A DNA stretch of 64,000 bases, from positions 1 through 64,000 of the forward strand of contig CAYGVT010000014.1 in the NCBI GenBank assembly GCA_964353355.1, given 5' to 3'. Made by a program: the position numbers and the translations under genes. This DNA is from CAYGVT01 sp964353355 (GTDB lineage Archaea; Thermoplasmatota; DTKX01; GCA-020343715). A model generated the notes under the pieces. That model saw nothing but the letters and a program-made list of their open reading frames with translations, did no database searches and was not told the DNA's origin. Below, piece after piece: positions 16,017 to 24,100 of this stretch. Numbering within the stretch: position 1 is the first letter of the stretch; every line of letters starts with the position of its first letter.

Positions 16017-17732
16017 ATGCGAGGTGCTGGCGCCGTCGCGGCCGTCCTGCTCGCTCTGGCGCTCGCGGTGGCCCTTCCCGCCCCCGTGCAGGGCGCGGCG
16101 GCCGGCACCGGCGACGCGGCCTTCTTCCCCCAGCCCGTCCCCTTCGAGCTGTGGAACGTGTCCATGGACGAGGAGGAGGACGAGTTCCCCAGCCTCTTCG
16201 CTTCCGGGGACCGCCTGGGCCTTGTCTGGAGCCGGGAGTTCGAGGACCCGACGTCCTACCAGGTCGTGATGGAAAGGATGGAGGTTGGCCGATGGTCCGT
16301 CGAGGACCACGTCTCGCTCCCCGACCCGGACGCCCCTTTCAACACTTCACCCAGGTGGCTCAACCTCAACGCGGTCGGCGCGACGTTCAAGGGGCTCGTC
16401 CACGTGGCGTGGGCGTCCAACGACCCCATGCACACCTCCGGCACCGACCTCGACGTGCTGCTGCGCGCCTTCGACCCTGCCGTATCGACGTGGGGAGACA
16501 TCATCTCCGTCACCCCGGGCACGACAGCGGAGGACCGGTTGCCCGCCATCGCCGTGCTGGGGGACCGGCTCGTCATCGCGTGGGTGACCAACAGGCCTGG
16601 CTCGGGGGGCGCGGGGGACGACGACGTGGTCCTGCGCACCTACGACGGCGCGGCCTTCTCGGACATCGTGGACGTCTCGACCGGCGACGACGGCGCCAAG
16701 GACTGGAGCCCGGACCTCGCCATCGTGGGGGGGAGGCTCGTTGTCGCGTGGGAGCGCAACAACGTCACCGAGCGCGTCGACGACTACGACGTGATGTACG
16801 CGGAGTGGGACGGCGCGGCGTTCACGACGCCGCCCGTCAAGGTCTCGACAGTGCCCTCGAGGGTCGACAAGTCCCCCAGGGTGGGCGAGGTGGCGGGACG
16901 TCCGTTCGTCGTCTGGGAATCCTATCCTGGACCAGGCGGCCTCGGGGGCCCGTCCATCCTCGGGAGGTCGATGGGGGCGGCTGGCGCCTCAGAGGTCGTG
17001 AACCTCACGAGGCCGGGAGCAGGCCCCAGGAACGTCCAGCCCGCGCTCGTGAGCGCGGGCGGGGTGGGCTACGTGGTCTGGACGACCTTCGACGACGCGC
17101 TGTCGCACGGGGGCGACGCCGACGTGGTCATGCGGTCCTACGACGGCACGGCCCTGGGCCCCGTGGTCGAGCTCTCCGACCCCAACGACGGCAACGCGAG
17201 CGACGGCCACCCCACCGCCTGCCTCTTCCAGGGCAACATCTACGCCGCCTGGGTCCGGACGACGGGCGCCGAGGCGGGCCACCCCCAGCTCGAGGTCGTG
17301 TGCAGGCGCGCGACGACCTACACGGCGGATGTGCGGGTCGTCACCGTGGAGGGCCCCGTCCCGGGAAGGAGCGTGACGATAACGGCGCAGGTGCACGACT
17401 TCATGGGCGGGGACATGGATATCGACGGGGTCCTGTCGATTGCGATAGAACGTGATGGCATGCTCATTGATTACAGGATGCAGTTGTCGTCGAATGAGGG
17501 TTCCTTCTCCATCGACTGGTCTGTCGTCTCGGAGGGCACGTTCACGTTCACCGTGCTCGATCGCATCGGTGAGCGCGAAGGGCCGGGCCCGTCCATAGGC
17601 TCGGCGACGCTCGCCGTGCCCGCCCCGGAGGACACGGCCGACGGTTCCGCGTCCATTGCGTACATCGTGGTCACCGTCCTCGCCGCGGTCGCGGGGTCCG
17701 TCGGCGCCTACCTGGCGTTCAAGAAGCGCTAG
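16017..17732 (+). CDS. Exported repeat protein (sialidase/BNR-like beta-propeller) with C-terminal anchor
   Basis: 571 aa. Signal peptide 1-26 (VALPAPVQGAAAG cleavage region). Residues about 35-440 hold repeated units with AIVGGRLVVAWERNN, GRPFVVWESY and GVGYVVWTTFDD patterns and intervening PxxAxxGDRLVIAWV, typical of BNR/sialidase-like six-bladed propellers lacking obvious catalytic residues. A small beta domain (about 445-530) and a C-terminal membrane helix (about 543-565) with a KKR tail follow. Its last codons are somewhat less GC-rich than the rest. The TAG stop shares the palindrome CTAG with the stop of the convergent protease gene. Function unknown; surface display is supported by the signal and anchor. 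Confidence 0.7.
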   Translation: MRGAGAVAAVLLALALAVALPAPVQGAAAGTGDAAFFPQPVPFELWNVSMDEEEDEFPSLFASGDRLGLVWSREFEDPTSYQVVMERMEVGRWSVEDHVSLPDPDAPFNTSPRWLNLNAVGATFKGLVHVAWASNDPMHTSGTDLDVLLRAFDPAVSTWGDIISVTPGTTAEDRLPAIAVLGDRLVIAWVTNRPGSGGAGDDDVVLRTYDGAAFSDIVDVSTGDDGAKDWSPDLAIVGGRLVVAWERNNVTERVDDYDVMYAEWDGAAFTTPPVKVSTVPSRVDKSPRVGEVAGRPFVVWESYPGPGGLGGPSILGRSMGAAGASEVVNLTRPGAGPRNVQPALVSAGGVGYVVWTTFDDALSHGGDADVVMRSYDGTALGPVVELSDPNDGNASDGHPTACLFQGNIYAAWVRTTGAEAGHPQLEVVCRRATTYTADVRVVTVEGPVPGRSVTITAQVHDFMGGDMDIDGVLSIAIERDGMLIDYRMQLSSNEGSFSIDWSVVSEGTFTFTVLDRIGEREGPGPSIGSATLAVPAPEDTADGSASIAYIVVTVLAAVAGSVGAYLAFKKR

Positions 17733-18577
17733 CGCTCCCGACCGAGCCGGCGCCTGAGCGCCCTCGCCGCGCGCAGCGCGCCCGCGTACCGCCGCAGCAC
17801 CTTCCTGTACTCCCCGCGCAGGTGCGCGTGCTCGGGGAACCGAGCGTCCGCCTCGTTGAACTCGCGCGTGTGCACCACCCGCCTGCCGTTGGACCGGCGC
17901 GGCTCGTGGACCATGTGCAGCATCTCGTGGTACATCGTGCCCCTCAGCACGAACCGCGGAACCTGGGCGTCGTCGAGCAGCCTGTTGATGACCAGCACGC
18001 CGCGGGGGCGGATTAAGTCGGAGTAGTAGCCCCACTTGTGGGTCAGGGGGCGCGTGGACCATGCGAGCAGGGGCCGCTCGAGGGCGCCCCCGAAGAACTC
18101 GGCGTTGACCTCGTCGAAGAGTACCTGGAGGTCGAACACCGTCCCTCGCGGCCTGGCCACGAAGCTCCGCTGGCGCGACAGGTAGTTGCCCTCCATGAGC
18201 TCCTTGACCTCGGGGCGCTCCACCCACTCCCAGAAGGGCCTCCCCGCCTGGCGCCCGGAGCCCTTCCCCGAGGACTTGACGATGACCACCTCGCACAGGC
18301 CCTCGAGCGCGTCGCGGGGCACGCGCTCGAACGCGTCGTTCACGACCACGCGCAGGGCACCCGGCCCCACGCTGGTGCGGAAGTAGGCGTCGGCCATCGG
18401 CCTGAAGGCGGCCTCGACGCGGGGAGGAAGGCCACGCCCCATCCTGCGCGCAGCCGCCCTCAGCATCGCCTGAAGGTCGTCCGAGGTGGCCGCGTCCGCC
18501 GCTGGCTCGCCCTCCATGGCCACCCCAAGGCCGAGGCCCGAGATAAGCCTGGCGCACGCGACCTGGGCAGTACTCAC
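17729..18577 (-). CDS. SprT-like zinc metalloprotease domain protein
   Basis: About 282 aa. The catalytic signature is YHEMLHMVHEP (HExxH plus a nearby His) in the right SprT context: an upstream VLFDEVNAEFFGGAL motif (which in SprT/Wss1-type proteins reads F..LN..YF...L), HKWGYYS, and a downstream HTREFNEADARFPEH that offers further ligands. SprT/Spartan-type proteases act on DNA-protein crosslinks or other intracellular proteins; this one has no signal peptide and no visible DNA-binding zinc finger. The N-terminal 100 residues are not recognised. Start is uncertain: GTG 18577 lies downstream of the predicted transcription start, GTG 18604 would make 291 aa, and ATG 18517 is also possible. 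It is divergent from an hsp20 gene with only about 90 bp between, suggesting shared stress control (inference). Confidence 0.72.
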   Translation of the reverse strand: MSTAQVACARLISGLGLGVAMEGEPAADAATSDDLQAMLRAAARRMGRGLPPRVEAAFRPMADAYFRTSVGPGALRVVVNDAFERVPRDALEGLCEVVIVKSSGKGSGRQAGRPFWEWVERPEVKELMEGNYLSRQRSFVARPRGTVFDLQVLFDEVNAEFFGGALERPLLAWSTRPLTHKWGYYSDLIRPRGVLVINRLLDDAQVPRFVLRGTMYHEMLHMVHEPRRSNGRRVVHTREFNEADARFPEHAHLRGEYRKVLRRYAGALRAARALRRRLGRER

Positions 18578-18618
18578 AGTTTCGGGGGCATCTCCTTTAA
18601 TCACCCTGCCCTAAGAGG

Positions 18619-18630
18619 TGACATAAAGGC
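18619..18630. promoter_or_regulatory. Shared AT element of divergent hsp20 and SprT-like genes
   Basis: The plus strand reads GTGACATAAAGGC, a TATA-like box for hsp20 followed by an SD sequence GGAGGT at 18651-18656. The minus strand reads CCTTTATGTC, a candidate box for the SprT-like gene. A second minus-strand candidate, GATTAAAG, lies at 18595-18602. Which boxes are used decides the protease start. Confidence 0.4.
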
Positions 18631-18663
18631 GTCCAACCAGCGACGCCAAGGGAGGTCATGCAA

Positions 18664-18966
18664 ATGGCGAACCGAATCATGCCCATCGTCTGCGCGGAGT
18701 ACGACGAGGAGAAGAACGCGTACGATGTCGAGATCCAGCTGCCTGGCGCGAGGAAGGAGGACGTGGACCTCAAGGTCATGTCCGGCGGCTTCATGGTACG
18801 CGCGCCCAGGACGGACGAGGAGGACACCGAGTACGCGGGCAGCTTCTCGTTCTGCTGCGACGTGGACGAGAAGAAGGTGACGGCGAAGTTCGACAACGGC
18901 CTGCTGAAGGCCAAGTTCCCGCTGCTCGACCCTTCCGAGAAGGCCCGCAGCGTGAAGGTCAGCTGA
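18664..18966 (+). CDS. Short Hsp20/alpha-crystallin small heat shock protein
   Basis: 100 aa, essentially only the alpha-crystallin domain: YDVEIQLPGARKEDVDLKV is the first strand pair, and NGLLKAKFPL is the A-x-x-x-N-G-x-L-like signature near the C-terminus. It lacks the usual N-terminal oligomerisation arm and the I-x-I tail, so it may form only small assemblies. The ATG at 18664 is 7 nt after GGAGGT and was preferred over the ATG at 18658, only 1 nt after it. It has a pair of adjacent cysteines (FCCDVD) unusual for Hsp20. Probable role: ATP-independent holdase. Confidence 0.8.
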   Translation: MANRIMPIVCAEYDEEKNAYDVEIQLPGARKEDVDLKVMSGGFMVRAPRTDEEDTEYAGSFSFCCDVDEKKVTAKFDNGLLKAKFPLLDPSEKARSVKVS

Positions 18967-19014
18967 GCCGCCGAACGGCTACGATAACCAAACCCCAACC
19001 ACCCCCAACCCCCC

Positions 19015-19044
19015 GCCCGGGTATGGTATGCGCCATACCCGGGC
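19015..19044. terminator. Perfect 12-bp hairpin downstream of hsp20
   Basis: Arms GCCCGGGTATGG and CCATACCCGGGC with a 6-nt loop TATGCG, followed by AAAATC. It lies 48 nt after the hsp20 stop in the gap between convergent genes, so it is a good candidate for a terminator or an mRNA 3'-end structure. Confidence 0.6.
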
Positions 19045-19055
19045 AAAATCTCTAC

Positions 19056-19089
19056 CCACATCCATCTGGCCTCACGGCCGGGGATGTGG
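19056..19089. terminator. Second hairpin in the hsp20-cupin gap
   Basis: Outer arms CCACATCC and GGATGTGG enclose an inner GGCC-TCAC-GGCC stem. It follows the first hairpin by 11 nt and lies about 60 nt before the end of the convergent cupin gene, so the two hairpins could each terminate one side. Confidence 0.45.
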
Positions 19090-19149
19090 CAAGACGGTGA
19101 GGATGGTCCCAGCATCAGCCGTGGATGGTACGGCCCGCCATCATGGGTG

Positions 19150-19494
19150 TCAAGGGTCGCCCGATGGCCGGACCCCCCTGCCCTCCATCATCAGGACCAC
19201 CGTCCGGCGCTCGGCACGCGTCCTGTGGCGCACGCCCCTCGGGACCGTGTAGCCCTGCGCGGGCCCCAGCTCCACCGTCCCCCCCTCGAGGTCGAGCAGC
19301 AGCCTCCCCGACACGACGAAGAAGAACTCGTCCTCGCGGTCGTGCTTGTGCCAGTGGAACTCGCCCTCGAACACGCCCAGGCGCACGACGCACTCGTTGA
19401 CCTCCGTCAGGTCAGCGTTCCACCACCTGTCCCCACGGCTGCGCTCCAGCGTCGGCACGTCGATGACGATGGACTGGCCCATCCTCTGTTGCAT
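19150..19494 (-). CDS. Small single-domain cupin
   Basis: 114 aa. Cupin motif 1 is GEFHWHKHDREDEFFFVVSG (two His, Glu ligands) and motif 2 is GYTVPRGVRHRT (His ligand), so a metal-binding cupin fold is intact. Such stand-alone cupins are often enzymes (isomerase, dioxygenase) or small-molecule sensors; the substrate cannot be told. I chose ATG 19494 because it is 29 nt after a TATA-like box; ATG 19506 is only 17 nt from it. It lies about 50 bp downstream of a co-directional disulfide oxidoreductase but has its own promoter. Confidence 0.8.
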   Translation of the reverse strand: MQQRMGQSIVIDVPTLERSRGDRWWNADLTEVNECVVRLGVFEGEFHWHKHDREDEFFFVVSGRLLLDLEGGTVELGPAQGYTVPRGVRHRTRAERRTVVLMMEGRGVRPSGDP

Positions 19495-19517
19495 GGTGGG
19501 GCGCATCGGTGCGCGTG

Positions 19518-19527
19518 CCGATAAAGC
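19518..19527 (-). promoter_or_regulatory. TATA-like box of the cupin gene
   Basis: Reads GCTTTATCGG on the minus strand, centred 29 nt before ATG 19494, in the 50-bp gap after the preceding gene. Confidence 0.5.
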
Positions 19528-19544
19528 GATTGGCCGAGGGACGC

Positions 19545-20204
19545 CTAGTCATTCTTCTCGGCCGCGAACGCCGCGAACTGCGCGAGGGCGACCTCTGGCA
19601 AGGCGCCCACGATGTGCGACGTCTCGTTCGCGACGATCTTGGGGACGCCCTGGACCTCGTACCTCGCGGCCACCTCGGGGAACTCGGTGACCTCCACCAT
19701 GTCGGCGGTGATGAGCTCGTTGAGGATGGCGAACTTGTGCGCCGCCCTCACCGCCTGCGGGCAGTAGGGGCACGTGGGCGATACGAACACCTGCAGGTGC
19801 AGCGGGCGCGAGATGCCGAGCACGAGCTCCATGGCCTTGGGCGGCAGGTCCGCCGTGCCCCAGGACACGTCGATGATGTCCTCGACCAGGGCCACGAACT
19901 CGTAGCCGGCCGGGATGCCGAAGTACCGCACGCCGAAGTCCTGCTCGCCGCGCAGCTTGATGGCGGGGGCCTTGTCGATGCCGTGCTTGCGGGCGACCTC
20001 GGCGTCCTTCGCCAGGTCGTACTCCTCGACCTTGAGCTTGTCGCTGAGCCCCACGAGCTCGTCCAGGAACCCACGCGTCTCCCGGCAGAACTGGCACTCG
20101 TCGGGCTTGGTGAAGAAGAGGAGCGTCACGGGCTTGCGAAGCCGGTCGGAGAAGACCTTCGCAAGGAAGGCCCTGTCCTTGTCCGAGATGAGATTGGGCG
20201 TCAT
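19545..20204 (-). CDS. pdo: Protein disulfide oxidoreductase with two thioredoxin folds (PDO)
   Basis: 219 aa, the usual length of archaeal PDO (glutaredoxin-like, two tandem thioredoxin units). Active sites are C37-Q-F-C40 in the N-terminal unit and C145-P-Y-C148 in the C-terminal unit; cis-proline loops KAPAIKL and QGVPKIV are present in both. PDO catalyses disulfide formation, reduction and isomerisation in the cytoplasm. No signal peptide. The TATA-like box is about 49 nt upstream, leaving a leader of roughly 20 nt that contains a three-codon mini-ORF (ATG at 20212) whose TGA overlaps this gene's ATG. Confidence 0.9.
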   Translation of the reverse strand: MTPNLISDKDRAFLAKVFSDRLRKPVTLLFFTKPDECQFCRETRGFLDELVGLSDKLKVEEYDLAKDAEVARKHGIDKAPAIKLRGEQDFGVRYFGIPAGYEFVALVEDIIDVSWGTADLPPKAMELVLGISRPLHLQVFVSPTCPYCPQAVRAAHKFAILNELITADMVEVTEFPEVAARYEVQGVPKIVANETSHIVGALPEVALAQFAAFAAEKND

Positions 20205-20248
20205 CGCGACATCCCTCGGCGGCTCCGGGTCTGGAACCTGGTGCTCGC

Positions 20249-20257
20249 ATAAATACC
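20249..20257 (-). promoter_or_regulatory. TATA-like box of pdo
   Basis: Reads GGTATTTATG on the minus strand, in an AT-rich patch about 49 nt before the ATG; predicts a leader of about 20 nt. Confidence 0.45.
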
Positions 20258-21026
20258 TTCTATCAGAACCATGAGGGTGGGGTGCTCCATGTGATGCCTG
20301 ACACCGGGCACCCTCGACCCCTGCCTTGGTGATGCAGGGCCAACGACCCTCATCGACGACCGAGCCGGTCGGCCCGAGCGCATCCCGGACTCATTGTTCT
20401 TGGGGGCACCCATCCTGTCATCGGTGGTGCATGGCCATGCCAGATTGTAAAAAGGTACATGTCGGACAAGACCGTGATATGCCTTGGCCAGCCGTGGTGT
20501 CGGTATGCACAAACATTAAATCAGGGGACTCCGATGCTTAATGAAGGCCGCCTCACGCCCGAGAGTAGGAAGAGGTCTAAGTAGGTGGGCTGGTTCCGGG
20601 ACCAGGACGGCCGGCTCTGCGAGTAACGGGGGTACGGACTGCTCGTATAATCCAGCGGTCGCGTCCTCAGGGTCGGTCGTGGACCTCGCGCGCATCGGGT
20701 GGGCGGTCCACCGGGGGAATTGGCAGGTCGCACCAGGGGATGGATTTTAAAAACTCGCGCGCGACCCCCGATGGTCATCCCGGCACTCGCCTTCCGATCA
20801 TCTGCGGAGGGGGTAGCAGTGCGTCCTTGACAAAAACGGGCGTGGATCATGAGGATCCTTCGGATCCCTCCGTGTTCTGTTTCTCGCGCGCGGACTCGCC
20901 CTCGCTTCACCCGTCCCATCCCCCCTCCCCTCCAATCTCCTTCACCTGCACGTCGAGCTCCAAAGAACGGGCACGACGCTGTAGGGGTGCATTGCGCTTC
21001 GCCCGCTCGAACAAGTCCGTACCGTT
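20258..21026. other. Gene-poor, lower-GC intergenic region
   Basis: About 0.77 kb without a supportable gene, visibly less GC-rich than its surroundings. It holds several TATA-like patches on the plus strand (near 20445-20456, 20513-20521 and 20742-20752), a perfect 12-bp palindrome GCATGGCCATGC at 20429-20440 directly before the first of these, and a GGATCC-TTC-GGATCC hairpin at 20852-20866. Short frames at 20459-20584 (41 aa) and 20541-20750 (69 aa) are open but have no RBS and no recognisable product. It may encode a noncoding RNA or be the long regulatory region of the giant surface operon. Confidence 0.4.
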
Positions 21027-21036
21027 CATTTATCTC
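21027..21036 (+). promoter_or_regulatory. Promoter and RBS of the giant surface-protein operon
   Basis: CATTTATCTC is TATA-like and predicts transcription from about 21058. A strong SD, AAAGGAG at 21086-21092, stands 9 nt before ATG 21102. Unlike most genes here, this operon therefore appears to use a leader and Shine-Dalgarno initiation. Confidence 0.5.
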
Positions 21037-21101
21037 TCATTGAACCATGACCAGGTGGAAGGTCTGTTTTGGATGGTAGGTAGGGAAAGGAGTTGAGGTT
21101 G

Positions 21102-24100
21102 ATGCAGGGCAAGACAGGGTTGATCGTGGGCTTGTTGCTGGTGATGGCCGCATTGGTACTGTGCGCCCTTGTGGTATCTGCCGAGGACAAGACGGCGCCC
21201 GTCGTCGTCGTCCCGGAGGATGTCCCGGGGGCTGATGTTATAGTGTTCCTCGGGGACACGTACGACTTCGACCTGACAAGTTGCACCGACGACGTCGGCA
21301 TCGTGTCGTTCAAGGTCGAGTTCAAGGACGCGGGCACGCCCGTGGTCCTGACGAGCACGACGCCCCACATCTACTACACGTTCACCAAGTACACCCAAGC
21401 CTGGGTCACCGTCCGCGCGTTCGACGCGACCAGCAAGGAGGGGACCGGCTACTTCTCCATCGATGTGGCCGAGAAGGTCACATCCGACATCACAATCGAC
21501 GGCGTGGCCAACTACCCTGTGGATCACAGCCTCTACCTGGATGACGTGGACCTCAGCATCAACAACTCCAAGGTGTCCATCGCCGCCGGCGCCGGCCTCG
21601 GCCCGGGCGGCGGCGGCGGTGGCGCTGGCGTCCCCGAGATGCTCGGGGAGAGCCTCACCCCCTCGGCGGGGGCGTTGTCCGGCCACTGGGAGCCCTATTA
21701 CTGGTACTCCTACTGGCGCACCGGCTCGACCCAATATGGGTCGCCCTCCCTGGACACCTCCACCAAGATGAGCGGAACCTCCTCCATCAAGGTCGGCGGT
21801 GGCACGTACCAATACGGGTTCGAGTACCACTTCAACGCCAATGTCGACCTCACCAAGTACAACGCGATAACCTTCTATGTCCACTCAAACTATAACAGCT
21901 ATTCCCAGAATATGTACTACTGCTATTTCTATGGCTCCCATGACTACAGCAGCACCTACGGCTACGCCTATCTGATGGCAGGCTCCTACTACCAGGGCGG
22001 CTTCGCCGCCTACAATGGGTGGCAGGCGTACACAATCCCCCTCGACCTGAAGAACGTCGGCTACTGGTACCAGTACAATTGCGACCTCACGAACATCGCC
22101 TGCATACGATTCTACATGTACAGCATTTCCGGCACATCCTATTACAGGTGGATAGACAACATAGGCATATACACGGCCAACTGGGCCGATGCAATGACCG
22201 AGAGCACGTCATCCTCCGGCGACTACGGTGGCTACTGGTCCTCCGCGGCCGGCGTCGGCTCCTCCACCGCGGTGAAGTACGTGGGCAAGTCCTCGGTGTA
22301 CGCCTCGATCAAATCGAGCGGCTCGTACAACGACATCTACTACTACTTCAACAAGCCGACGGACCTGTCGGCGTTCAACGGGATCAGGTTCTTCTGCACG
22401 ATGCAGGACAGCACGGGCGTGCAGGTCCAGTACTCGTACTATTGGCCGTACACCTCCTACTATAACCTCTACGTTTACGACTCCTCTGGCAAGTACTGCT
22501 ATTATTACGAGAATCCCAACCATTACACCTACTACGGGAGCGGATGGGTCTGGTACGCTCACAGTCTGCCGTTCGGGACGGCCCAGTCATACTCCAACAC
22601 GGGCATCGATATGACGAAGGTGAGCTACATACGTCTTGCGAACATCTACATGTCGTACGTCTATCCTGGCGCGTACCCTTACAACTTCTTCATCGACGGC
22701 TTCGAGTTCTACTCCCAGAATAAGCTGATGGGCGGCGGCGGCGGCGGGGGATTCAAGCCCGACAACGTCCCGCTGGCCATCTACATGAAGGGCGGCGACC
22801 TCACGATGACGGGCAACTCGCAGCTCGTGGGCACCGCCGCGACGGGCGCGAGGCTCATGGTCGACGGCGGGAGCGCGTACGTGAGGAACGCGACCTTCAA
22901 CAACATGTGGTACACCGAGGGCACCATCGTGCCCAACGTCCTCCACTCCCTCGGCGGCCTCGAGGTCTACGGCGACGCCGACATCGCGGGCGTGTCGTTC
23001 GTGGGCTGCAACGGGCCCGGCCTCGCCCTGTTCGACGGCGTGTACACGCTGGAGAAATCGACGATGGACTTCACGGGCACGACCCTGAAGGTCGTGGGGT
23101 CTCCCAAGCTCATCATCGGCCTCACCTCCAGGACGACGAAGCCGACCACCATCGACCTCACGGGTTGGACGCTCAGGAACAGCGCGGCCGGGACGGGCGC
23201 GCTCGTGGCGGTGTCCGACTGCAGGGCGCGGGTCACGGTCAAGGTCCACGGCAACGACTTCGAGAACAACGCCTACGCGGGCTTCGCCGTCTCCAGCGCG
23301 CGGAGCAACATCGACTTCGAGGTGCAGATCTACTCGCAGAACGTGCAGAGCGGCGGCACCGGACTCATCGTCTCGGTGACCGGGCCGGCCACGTCCACGA
23401 CCAAGAAGACGTCCGTGAGCATCTGGGACTGCCTCATCACAGGCATGAAGATCCAGGGGGCCGCGGTCTACGCGAGCGACATCGACTCGACCATCGCCAT
23501 CAGCCTCGACAACCTGACCATCACCAGGTGCGGCGACCTGGGCCTCCTCCTGTCCCTGAAGAACACCAAGGGAGCCGCGAACATCGACCTCAACGAGGTC
23601 CAGATGAACGAGAACACCAAGGAGGGCGCCATCGTCAAGTTCGAGGGCACCACCGCGACCAACGACGTCGCCGTCACGGGCTCGACCTTCAAGCTCAACA
23701 AGGCGGCTGGCCTCTCCGTCCTGTTCGCCACCGTGACCGCGGTCACGGGCAGCTCGACATCGGTGAGCCTCTCCAGCACCGTGCTCGACGGCAACTCGGG
23801 CGCAGGGTTCGCCATCATCATGGATGACGCCATCATCGAGGCGAGCGCCCGCATGTCCGACGTCGAGACCATGAGGAACACTGGCCCTGGCCTGTCGTTC
23901 GGCTTCGCCAAGGTCACCGGCAACGTCACGCTCCTGTTGACGGACACCAGCTCCCACGACAATACCGGCCATGGCATGTACATGAAGACGTCCCAGGAGG
24001 CCGCGCGGACCCTCGCGACGTTCTGCACGATCAAGGTCGATTACGACGCGTGCAGCTTCGAGTACAACATGGGCAGCGGAGTGGTGGAGGAGTTCTCAGC

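Noticed and set aside
19250..20250. Toxin-antitoxin or defence island near the cupin/PDO genes
   Set aside because: The genes have clear housekeeping motifs (cupin, two CxxC thioredoxin folds); no nuclease, helicase or toxin-like gene is present. The window overall shows no recognised defence system besides the orphan DNA methyltransferase.
20459..20584. 41-aa open frame beginning MSDKTVICLG
   Set aside because: Reasonable composition and a CxxxxxC pair, but the only promoter-like patch ends a few nucleotides before the ATG and there is no RBS.
20541..20750. 69-aa open frame in the lower-GC intergenic region
   Set aside because: A TATA-like patch lies about 24 nt upstream, but the predicted protein is low-complexity Gly/Ser/Arg with no family pattern and no RBS; not strong enough to call.
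21600..22760. Composition shift inside giant gene 1 as a mobile element
   Set aside because: The reading frame continues through it, no transposase or terminal inverted repeats are visible, and both edges are glycine-codon runs; a domain insertion is the better description.
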